Assembly (NCBI GenBank): GCA_012295275.1
Contig: CM022672.1
Location: 11,457,904-11,521,903 of the forward strand
Direction of reading: 5' to 3'
Length of the DNA: 64,000 nt
From: Chrysomallon squamiferum
Lineage: Eukaryota > Mollusca > Gastropoda > Neomphalida > Peltospiridae
The position numbers and the translations under genes are program-made. Position 1 is the first letter of the stretch. Each line of letters starts with the position of its first letter. Below are positions 14,767-26,913 of the stretch, in pieces. Below the pieces are notes generated by a model. The model was not told the origin of the DNA, searched no databases, and was given only the letters and a program-made list of their open reading frames with translations.

Positions 14767-16330
14767 GTTTTTAATATACAAAATCCATTTATTCCTGTTA
14801 ACAGAAGTAGACACTGTGAATATATTGTTTTATAATTAGATCTCATTTGATACATCTGCTTCATATGAAAGGTTAGATTTTGTTAACTTTAATAATAAAA
14901 TAAAATAAAAATGTTAAATTGTTTTTTTAACAATTTTGCAGAATTATTAAGCACCTGTTTTTAATAATAATTTACGTCACTAATTCATACCTGTTTTATA
15001 TGAAAAGAAAAACAAAATAACTTAATTACATTTTTATTAATAAAAATGTAATTTTTACACAGAACCCCCAAAATTATGTTCTTTATTCAGTTTATTTACT
15101 GATTTTACTATTACCATTATTATCATCATCATCATCATCATCATCATTATTATGCTTTTTTATGTTACTTTTTTAACATTTATTTTTTTTATTTCAAGAA
15201 TCAAAACCTGTTTATCAAGAAAATACTACTTGAATCAAAATAATTTGTCATTTTAGTTTCTCTATTTGTTAACATTAAGCATATTTAACTTAGTTTGTGA
15301 AAGCTGTACAGAGTTGATATATATATTTAAAAATACTGATTTGATGTATAATGGTCCTCAGTGAAACATATTGATGATGTATCAAAAATAGTATTAAAGT
15401 ATCCATTATTTGTTATTACAAAGCAATATTTGAAACTTGTTATGCCCATAATAACCTACCATTTAATTTCATTTTTGAGTCATAAATATTTGTTTTAATT
15501 TTTACTTTTTTAAATAATTCTCCTTTTTTTAAAATTAATTTTTCATTTTTATTACTTTATTATTTAAGATGGTGCATTATTAATAGAAGAAACAAAATAT
15601 GGTGTAATTGTAGTTTACACAAGTCAAAACATTCTTTGAGAAATACAGTAATATCTCCTTAATTTTTCAAGCCATATGTGTTCATATAGTATATATTGAT
15701 AAAAATAATGCATCAGAAACTTTGAACATACATGCACATGAATAGACACACTTGAAAAGACACACACAAACATTAGTACATTACTTGCAAGTATGCAGAA
15801 TATATTTAGACCATTTCTTCTTATTGCCAAAGTTAAACTTTAAACTCAGAAATCTCCCATAATAAAAAACATTACCGATACTATTTGGCTCATTTTGCTT
15901 ATTTTGTATTGCTTATATAGGCATATCACATTTCAAAGGCAGCCTTTGATAGATATATAGAAATATGTGTACCAAGAATACAAACACATATTCTATAATA
16001 TACTTTTTTCTTTTGTTGCTTTGACTCTCTGCTTCTGTATTTTTATTTTTGTTACATATGCAAAATGTGTTTCTGTGCAGTGGTAAAGCAGATTTTCAGT
16101 TTGTTATTGATGGTTTTTTGTTTTAAAAAAGAGATAAATATATATGTAACCACAGCATTTTGTGATAGCTATTTTATTAAAGTATATTATATATATAGCT
16201 GAGTTATATGGTCATTTGTAAATAATTTTACTTGTGGCCGGTGAAAATGAAACCAAATCTTGCTTAGCCAACAGTTGAGTGGTCAGTTGTTGCTTGTAAT
16301 ATTTCAGGATGTTTGTAAATTCTACTTGGG

Positions 16331-16342
16331 AGTCAATAAATA
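16331..16342 (+). terminator. Candidate AGPAT poly(A) signal
   Basis: AATAAATAAA is followed 20-35 bases later by a T/TG-rich stretch (CTGTCTGCATTGTTTTT), the arrangement of a metazoan cleavage site. It would imply a 3'UTR of about 5 kb. Earlier sites are possible. Confidence 0.3.
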
Positions 16343-17659
16343 AATCTAAATTTTGACACTGTCTGCATTGTTTTTAAATAACATTAGAAATCACACAATA
16401 TTACTGAAATATCAGAGAATCATTTTAAAATAATTTAACATGTACCTGTGGAATATTGGCTTGAATATATTGTTGATACTTCACAACACTGCTGCTTTGT
16501 GCCAATCTCTGCTAATGAAATAGTAATAATAAAAATTTGCCACTCAGTTTCATCAAAGCTGCTATTTTGTCTGAAACTCACTAATTTTTATTTGGAGCTG
16601 TAAATTAAAAAAAATATTAATAAACTCTTGCTAATTAAATTCTTGTACTGTGTATCATACTTTCTAAAGGTTTTAATTATAAATAAGTAACTAGAAAACC
16701 ATCCTTTTCTCTCGTTTCACAATGAAAATATCTGTCGGGTAACTAAAAATGGCTTAAACTTGTCTGTATTTCCATCTCACTGTGACATTTGTATTTCATA
16801 ATTTCACAAAATGTACCATAGTGTCCCTTTGCATTGTACCACATAATAAAAAATTAAATAAAAATAATGAGAAAGGAAATTGGGCAACTCTTCATTCATA
16901 TATCTTTTTTCATTAGCAGCAAAAGAAATACTTTATATTCACCATCCCACACACCCGTAGACCGCCCCCAAATAAAAAAATCAGGTCTGAAAACAAACAA
17001 AAAGAATTACTACAAATCAAATTATTTTATTTCTTGAGAGCTTAAGAAATAAATAAATAAAAGAGAAATACTGCACATACTGCAGCAAATCATTAAAATG
17101 CATCCACTTAAATGCATATAAACAAAACACATAAATATTTATTCTGAAATATTTTTAAAAATTAAGTGCAAGTATGGCTCATCCATACAAAAATGAAAAA
17201 TGTGCTTCAAACAGTTTAAAACAGTACATGCTTTTCAAGCTAAATAATAATAAGATGAAAGTGCAACATATTCATTTTAATTTTTACTTGGCAATAGGTC
17301 ATCTGGTAAGATGTGTCATCAATACATTCTGAGTAACATACTGGTTATTATATGTCTCTTTAGGTATAAATGAAGATAGAAACACCACTATGTGTGCACA
17401 CACACACTCACACACACACACACACACTAGATGGTGTCTTTCCATAAATGACAAAACAAATGGTTAATATAAAACTCAGTTTTCTTAACCCTGAAGCCTG
17501 CATTAACTAATATTCTCAAGCACATGTTAACAATAGTTTATTTTATTTTATTTTTTTTACAAAAGACTGCATGATCCATATTCTAATCACTTAAGTTAAA
17601 ATTATGTGCATATTATGAATCCATGATTACCAAAAAAAAAAAAATTTAAAACATAATAT

Positions 17660-18078
17660 TCAGTACAATCATTTCACATGATAAAAATGAATTTAGAAAT
17701 GAATAAAAAGAAAGAAAAAGAACATTGTCATTAAGTTTAAAAAAAAAAAAAAAATAAAAATTAAAATTATATAACTGAATAAATGATTAATGAAATAAAT
17801 AAAAAAAAATATTAAAAATTAGATAGCACACATCTGACATGAAGACAAAAATGAGATTATATTTATAAATGTTTGTTTATTGAAAATAAGTTTCCAGTTC
17901 TGATCAGAATTTAAATAAAAAGAATCAAAATTTAAATCTATTTAAATTGTTTTGCACAACCAATTATATAAAAATTACATTCATGTATAATTGGACAATT
18001 TGGAACTGGTTAATGTTTAAAAGATTTGATTACATAATGTACTGACTCTTACAAGTTGTTAATAATAGTTATACTAGT

Positions 18079-18125
<47 letters not shown>

Positions 18126-18680
18126 GTGACAAATAATTAAAATAAACACAAATTTTAAATCTACAGAAATATATAAGTATATTTTTGGAACTTTTTAAGA
18201 ACAAATAATTAAAATAATATGCTACATGTTACAACTGGTAAAGCAGCAAGATTTCAAACATGATAAATTATCATTATATTTTCTTTTTTTTGGATAAGCT
18301 AAATGCTATAACAATCTTCTTTTTTTATTGAAAATCTATCAAATATAATTCTTAGTGATATTTTGTAAGCAGGTATTTGACTCCAGGTACCAAATGTGTA
18401 TTAACATTTTTACTACAAATGATGATAATGAATTTAAAAATGAATAATAGAAAGAAAAAGAACACTGTCATTAAGTTAAAAAAAAAAAAAAAAAAATTAA
18501 AAAAAAAAATAAATACATTAATTAATAAATCATTAATGAAATACAAAAAAAAAAAAAAAAAAAAAAAAAAAAGTGAGATAGGACACATTTCACATGAAAA
18601 CAAAAATGAGATTATATTTATAAATGTGTTGTTTACTGAAAATAGGTTTCCTGTTCCAATAAGAATTTTTTTTAAAATAA
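17660..18680. repeat. Diverged direct duplication of a ~260-bp block
   Basis: Sequence at about 17660-17930 recurs at about 18410-18680. Both contain GAAAGAAAAAGAACA followed by TGTCATTAAGTT, a poly-A run, then ACAAAAATGAGATTATATTT. They differ in poly-A length and scattered substitutions. No coding potential is seen. Confidence 0.8.
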
Positions 18681-21600
18681 GCTGCACACAACACACAACT
18701 CATCACACAAAACATAAAATAAAGACAAGCACCAAAAAAATCCTGATGTTTATATATACAATGGAGGATATAAAGTTTGTGCTTTAGGTAAATACATTAT
18801 TCTTCAACACTAATATAAAAATAAAAATAATAATAATAATAAAATTTAAAACAAAATAAATTATAATTTAAAAAAATTAAAAATAAAATAAGAAAAGAAA
18901 ATAAACAAATGAAAATATAAATAAATAAATAAATGAATTTTTTATATATTTTTTTTTTTTTTATATAATGAGTTATTATCTGAATTCTAGGCTTTATAAT
19001 TATGTCATAAAAAAATACATTTAGTCAAATTTGTTTTAAATTCCAATTTATTTGTTTTAAATTCCAATTTAGTTTTTTAGTAATAAATTTTTGGATATTA
19101 TTATAGAAGTTACAATTAAGTCAAACATGATGATACATTTGATAATAAGCCTTTTCAGATTATAAATCAAGTTATAAATTAAGTTTTTTTTTAAAATAAT
19201 AAATCACTGCATACTAATTATTATTACAGTAAACATGATGATAAATCTGATAAAAATTTAGTTTTATAAATAATCAATTTCTGGATATTAATTATTATTA
19301 TCAAGCATGATAGCATAAATTGCAAAACAAATTTCAAATTCCCCAATTTTGTTTTATCAATAACTAATCTCTGGATTTATTATTTCTATGATAGACAGGA
19401 AGATTAATATATTTTCAATCAAAAACATTTCAAAATAATTACTGTAGTATTTGATAAAACATTTCACACATGATCACAAATTAATATAACAAAAACAACA
19501 AAATTGACAATAATATATTTAAACTGAATCACTTGTAAATCTGTGATAACAACTTGTCAAATACTGCACAACTGTAAAATATAATTGTAATATTTGAATA
19601 ACAGTTTTATATACAGTCTGAAATATAATAGATTAGCATAGTTAAACACCACAAATAAGCATAGTTTGACTAGTTAAACACCACTAATTAGCATAGTTTT
19701 ATAACTAGTTAACTGCGCTGTAACTAGCTTATCACACATTTTGTATTCAGTCTAAAATATCTGAATCAAGATACAAGCTGGATCTCTGTGGAAATCACAA
19801 CACAAATCTAGGGCAATTACAAAGCATGTTAAATTAAGTGTCATTCAAGTATTTTCAACTTTATGTTACATAATTTATGCTTTTCACATCTGCAATGTCT
19901 ATAGCATTATTGCAATTGCTGTTGCATAGGATTAACCTAAGAATCCTATGATAAAAATGTTCAAATGCTTCCAGTTAAATAATAAGCACTTTGAATGAAA
20001 AGACATTCTTACTGATAAATTTAAAATTGGAAAACAAAATGACCTAAACGGCTAAAGGTTTTGAAACAAAAAAGCTAATGCAAAATTAAAAAAACTGTTT
20101 ACCATACAAACATGCAAACACATTATTCCAGTAAAACAGAAATCCTTCATTACTGATTTTTATTAAACTCTTGTTAAAATCAAGCAGATTCTTGCTGAAA
20201 ATCTAACCTGCAGGCAAAAAACATTAACTAAGCTGTAGGTACCAGCAAAGGTGTTAAAAGATCAGATTTTGCCTGTTTTCCACAAGTCCCAAATCCCTTA
20301 TGTAAAATCTACCATGAAAAACAAATATATAGAAATGAAGATGGTTATATGTTCTTTTAAATGGTGATGTTGTTTTTATTGTATTTTACATCAGTCCTTT
20401 GTATGAGAGTGTTAAATGTAGTGGGGGTACTTACAGTGTGCCTTCTTTAGCATAGAACAGCTCTGCATTTGAAAGTAGCACATGCTTAGCAAAATCGCCA
20501 TTAAGTTATGTTATCTACAGAGTGAAAACGCCATAGATTTTATGTACAACCAGAAAGGTTAAAATGATATTTATATGTTGTTATATTTTTAGTAACTTGT
20601 TGGCTATATGTTTTTCTTCAGATTCAATGTTCCTACTTTTAGTGTATACATTATAGTACGTGTGTATCGAAATCGCCGGAAATTGTTTCCTTCTGGGCCA
20701 AATCACTGTAGATTTTATGTGCAACTAAAAAGAACTGGCACTATTTAAAATGATTACATTCTTAATAACTTGTAGCATGTTTTATTATATGTTATGACTT
20801 TTACTGTATAATATGAATATGTTCTGAAATAAACAAATTAACAGTTGATTGTTTTAATTTCAGAACTCTTGCAATAAATGGCAAATTAAGAATCGGAAAC
20901 ATAACAAACTATACTACACAACAGAACAATAAATAAATAAAGTAAATAAAGCTGTGCTGTTCTACATAAAGGTATTTATTTGACCCATGTCAGTTAGGGT
21001 TCTTTGTTGACTTTTTTTTTAAATGGCCCCCCTGTTGTCATTTAACTTTCTTAAAATGCACTATGACTCTGAAATAAAATGCGTCTGAAGTTCAAACAAA
21101 TGTTAAGCTATAAATAAAAAATTAATAATAATAAAAAAAAGAATCAGTTTAAGAAAAAGATAATAATTCTTTCAATCACAGCAGCAATGGCAGATCAGTT
21201 GCTCGTTAAACTATAAACAACAACAAAAAAATGTTAAATTCTAATTAATTCCTACTGAAACTACCCCAACTTGTTTTCTCAAAGTTTTGGGGCTTACAGT
21301 GCCAGAAAATACATGGCTGCTGTGGACCAAACAGTGCACTGACTCACATTTTTACTTCAAATTGAAAAGTTAATTTTTTTTATGGGCTTGGCAAGAAAAG
21401 AAAAAAAAAAGATACTTTTTTTAAATTAGAAATGTTAGACTGAAGTATGTCATTTAAAGAACCTTGACAAATTGTTTGTAACACTGGCTGAGTTTTTCAA
21501 ATAAACTGAAAGCACAGTGTCTGTTTGCACTTTCAGTCATTCTGCCACATGTCATTCTGAAGATTTTGGCATGTTATTGTGACACACATACAAATAGAGA

Positions 21601-22103
21601 TCTGAAAAATTTGAGCTCATTTAACCAGTTGGACCTAGCACTTTGTTGATTTTAAGTCTTTTGTATCAATTATTTTTCGAACTACAGTTGGCCAAAGTTG
21701 TCCTTTCTGCTAATCTGCCAAAATATGGTTGAAAACAGAACAAATACCTGTTGTATCAATTTGCATTTATCTCTGGAACTGCTGGAGATAGAATATTAAT
21801 TTTTTGTGTTTTGTTTCTTTTTGCTACAGCTTTCATTTCTTGCATGTTATATGAAATTAAAGTAAGAAAAAATCTGCCTGCCGGTACCTACTTACTAAGA
21901 GAAGTAATAAATGTTGATGAATCTCTGCTCTTTGCTGATGTACCAGCCACCAGACTTCATTTTTTTTTTTTTCTTTTCTTCTTTTCCAGCTGTCACTTTC
22001 CAAGCTACCATCTTGTTTTGTGGTTGTGTGTTGAGTCTCACTAATGGACTACAGTTCTTTCTAAGTCATATTTAGTGCAGTGAATAACAGATGGGACCAG
22101 TGA

Positions 22104-25100
22104 TCAATGAGGTCTGCCCACAAACGAATCAGAATTGTGTCGAGATCTTTTTGAAGCACTTACTGGCCTCATGAGCTCCTGGATATGTTGCACAATAAGG
22201 TCTATAGCAACTGGAAAAAATATTTAAAAAAATTAAATTACAAATATCTGAGAATAATACAAACTAAATCAGGAAATGGTTTACTTTAACAATGCACAGA
22301 AAAGATTTTAAATCTACATTTAACAGCAACAGCAAAGAATCTTTTGTACACACATTTGTGTAGATAATAAAGCATGTAATAATGTTAAATCAATTTACTG
22401 AAACAAAGTAATAGTTCTATAGGACTGATCCCAAAACTTTTCATGTCCTTGATCTAAAGCTTAGCATTGTTGTTTTAAGTTCTATTTAATAAGTAAGTAA
22501 GTATGTAAGTAAATAAGTAGGTAAGTAAGTAAGCAGGCAGCTCTACTATTCCATATGTAAACTAAAATGTGTCACTGCTGTCACAAATAAATAAATTAAT
22601 AAATTAATAAATCAAGTAGAATATGTATTGTAACACTACCACACACATGTATTTTCTGCAAGACATTAAAAAAAATGTTTTTAACCCCAAGCTGTAACAA
22701 ATAAATGAGTAGTAAAAAATTTTTTTTTTTTTTTTTTAAATCACTCTACACATCCTATCTGTTACATACTTGTTACATTGTTTTATTTATATAACATTAT
22801 GAGTTAAGAAGGATGCATTACCACCAAAGAGATTCTTCACATGATTAACAGACAGAGATCTTATATACACATCAGCACACAGGCCAGTGAGATATCAATT
22901 ATTCTGATTTTAATAAACCTGTCGGCACTGAGAGCAGGGTTTGAGCCTGTGGCATAGCATGTCCCTGACTTAAGCTTTAACCATTTAGCTGAGATGAACA
23001 AACTCACCTGTGTTGTCTGCTCCTCTAGGAATTATCACATCTGCGTATTTCTTTGTCTACAAGTAAAAGACATATAACGTCAAAATAATTTATTATGATA
23101 AAAGATCTGGAAAACAGCACATCTTTTTAATTTTTTTATTTAAATTCATTTGCTGAGTAATTTGAAAAAGAAAATACAAGTGGTATACTGGTTAAAAAAA
23201 AAAAAAAAGGTTAAGAGAAAAAACAATTCTTTAAATTTAATACCAAAGTATGACTTAATCAAATCATGACATAGATAAATAATTTGGATTACTTTTATGC
23301 TTACTGAATAAAAAAACCCAGAAAGTTTAAAGCACACAATCTAAGTAACAACAAATTAAAACTTGACATTACTAATGTTTTGCAAAAGATTCACTCAGTC
23401 TATATTTACTGGAAGACAAAGAAAATGCAGATTTAAAGAAAAAAAAAACACAAAAAAAAACAACAACATTGTGACATGATTCAATTTTAATCCACGTCAT
23501 AATTTTACATTTTATATAATATGATATTTTAAAAGAATTTTACATTATACACTGATGATTACTTACTGGCAGACAAAACTCTTCAAAAGCTGGTTTAACC
23601 AAAGTTGTGTACTGATGAATTATGTTTTCCAATGTACGTCCTCTTTCCTGGATATCTCTCAACACTGAAACATGATGTGTAGTTAGACAGACAGGCACAT
23701 GATACTTAAACAAACAGACAGACAGATATATAGACATACAGACAAATAAATACAAATTGACAGATAGATAAATACACAGACAGACATACACAGCATGAAA
23801 GATAGACACAGACAGTCAAAGATAATAATAGACAAACATATACACATAATTATACACATAATTACACACACACACATTAAATTTATACTCAACCAGTGTA
23901 ACAAGTGAACAGAATGAGTGAAAAATTAACTGTAAGGTTGTCTTAAATGATGTGTAACTACTGAAATGGCCGTAACTAGACTCTTTTTGAAATGAGGCAA
24001 AAACACTTAATCGCCAAGAGTAGGGTAAAAAAATTGCCTAATTTGCCTCAATGTAGTTCCGGTCATGACTGACCATTATCAAGGATTGATCCAGCCTGCT
24101 GCTGCACCTCAATCAACTATATAAAAGTTGTTGATTTAAAGTGTAGCTTTGATGTCATTAAGATAAATATTTACATAATTTACAATATTTACATATTTAA
24201 GTAAAAAAACAAATCACTTCAAAGTGTACAAAAATAGACAATAATATCTGGTAAGTGAGTGATTTTAGATACGTTGTACAACCTACCCAAGGTAATTTGT
24301 AAAAGAAAATACTCATCAGTTATCTGTACAAGTTTTCAAATAACATTTACCTCTTCTTGAAAGCCTAGTGTCAGGGTCTGTATCAACAAATAACTTCATG
24401 TGGAACATGTCTCGCAGTTCCTTAGGATAAAAGACTAGAATTCCTTCAAACAGAATAACATCAGCAGGGTATATTCTGTGACCCGAGTCCTCCCTGCAAA
24501 ATGTAATTATCTCAGTTATTTATTAAAACAGTTACAATAATCAGTGAGCAAAGAATTAAACTCTCTTGAGTAGGCACACTATGTTCAAGGTGGCTTCTCA
24601 ACAACTGAAATACAGATATTTTATGAAAACATTCAAAAAATAAAGAAATTCTTTTTATTATTTTTTAATTTGTATATAAATTTGTTTTGGGGTTTTTTTG
24701 GTGCTTTTGTTAAATAACAGGAGGTTCATTTTGACATTCTGTTCCTTGATAGATGTATCACAGCATGCATATAAAATCTTTCATCTAAACTTTAACACTG
24801 TACATGCAATAATTTTACATCCCCTTTAAAATATAACTATAATATATTGTAATTATGATTCTTATGACTAGGAGGTCAATTTTGGATTTTTTTAATTTTT
24901 ACAACCAGAAAAATATATATAAAACAAAACTTGCAATTCATAACCATCACAGAAAGTTGAGAGACAAGAGACTGATAAATAATATTTTGACAGAGCATTA
25001 AACAATATATTTTGTATTTCACCAATGTCCTTAGAAAAATGTCAAGAAGAAACAATGACATATCCACATGTCCAACAAGTACCAACTCACAACATAAAAA

Positions 25101-26860
25101 ATTTAAATGAGAAATACATAACTGTGGAATAAAGCCAAAATTTACTTATTTCCTCTGTAAAAAATGTTTTGAACCAACAGATTATGGGCCAATAGAATTC
25201 GTAGATAGGTTTTGTCACAAATCAGTTAACAACTTTTCCCCAAATCTTTCTTTCTTAAGGACATTAACTAATACAAATATATCAGATTAGTACCTTCCCT
25301 CAAAGTGTTATGAATTTCAGTAATCTTCTACATTTTGTGTAATAATGTTTACAAAATATTTACGATCCAGTATGAAGGAAGAAAAGTTAAAAAATACTCT
25401 TAGGAGAAAATACTGGACATTTTAACCTTTTTATATGACCCTCAATTTGATCTTGTGGAATCCATGATCTGAAATTAAAAAAATACGATTTCAAAACTAC
25501 CTTGAAGGTAACATACCATCGAGTTAATAAGTAACATTTCCAGTGGAAATCTATGGCCACCAATTTTTCAACAAACCTTCAATCTCTAATCAATATTTTT
25601 TGTATCTGATACATAATTCTGTTACCTCATATATTTAAGCAGAGATATAGATAGGAGAAATACAACTAACTGTGTAAAATAATCAGTAACAGACCAATGC
25701 ATGGAACTTCCAAGTGTGCTGTGATTTGACAGGCCTGTAGATAAATAACTTATTACCGTCTGTTAGTGACGTAGTTGTATGATGGTACATCAACAGTCTT
25801 ATTGTTAGCAATGGCCTTCAATGTCTTCATTGTCAGATCAAAGTCAAAAGCATCTGCAAGTTAAAATGTAATGAATGTGTGAAAACAAATGTATGAATAT
25901 ACAAATAGGTTCACACATACACACATATATATGCACACATATACAACAAAGTCTAACGTAGACATACACACAGCGTGGAAAACTGTAATAAACCTTGGGT
26001 TACGAACTTAATTTGTTCCAGAACTCTGCTCGTGAACCAAAGCGATGTCAGACACACGAACACCACACTCATGTTTTGCAGTTATTTCTTTCTTAACCTT
26101 TACTGTTTTATGTTTATACATTCCACCAACACTTTAAAAAAAGCGAGCGCACAATCTCAGTGCAAAAGCTACTGAACTGCAACTGCTTATCGAAGACTAA
26201 AGGCCCTAATTAATGATATATATTTGCTATAGGGCCTGCCTATAATCCTTACTTTGATCTTGGTTTTGACATAACCATTTATTCTTATCTTTACTAGATG
26301 TTGACATTATAACTGACATCAAAAAAAGCTTATCATGACGTGTCACTGTAGTTCATAACTTGAGACATTATTCATAAACAAAGATAAAAATCACGGTTCA
26401 TAATCCAATTGTTCGTGCTTCAAGGAATTCATAACCCACGGTTCCACTGTTTAACATTAGCTTACTGTTTTATACACCCAGTTTATAAAATGCTTATATA
26501 GCGTAACACTGCTAATCCCACTGTGACTTAATAAGAACATCAAAGAAAATATGTTTCAACAAATATACACTGAACACTTACCTGGATGGTCAAAATTAAA
26601 TTCTCCCTTTTCTGCTTTTTTGGCTTCTTCCTCTGTCAAATTCTTATAAAATGAATCCTGGCTAATTATGGACACTTGTCTCTGTCTGTGATCTATATCT
26701 GCTTGTCCTAGCTGCTCCATGATTTTAGCACATACTGATGACTTAAATTTAAAATATACAAATCACATTATGTAATTAAGAAATGAATATATTATATAGT
26801 GATTTTAAATGTAATTGACTCATTGTATACATGATAATTTCTATCTTTCTAAGTTCTATT

Positions 26861-26913
<53 letters not shown>

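Larger units (their letters stand above)
11281..22103. other. AT-rich interval between convergent AGPAT and UCK, mostly candidate 3'UTRs
   Basis: AGPAT reads in from the left and UCK from the right, so the interval should hold both 3'UTRs and their ends. I find no supported coding exon. It contains a hairpin at 11587-11641, poly-A runs (14719-14762 is about 44 A), (ATC)n near 15121, (CA)n at 17397-17427, (AAT)n at 18082-18124 and a duplicated block at 17.66/18.41 kb. The stretch 19640-20135 contains two blocks that recur beside the second UCK copy. AATAAA-like hexamers are too common in this DNA to locate poly(A) sites with confidence. Confidence 0.6.

Noticed and set aside
21751-22044. 97-codon plus-strand frame overlapping the UCK 3' end
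   Set aside because: Starts at TTG, ends in poly-T-coded phenylalanines and the antisense of the UCK last-exon region. No family match.
22480-22545. Regular AAGTAAGT spacing suggesting a CRISPR-like or binding-site array
   Set aside because: It is a simple 4-base microsatellite in an animal genome; no spacers of unique sequence.
22915-23000. Functional tRNA gene
   Set aside because: D-arm and T-arm resemblance exists but the acceptor stem does not pair and the anticodon arm is poor.
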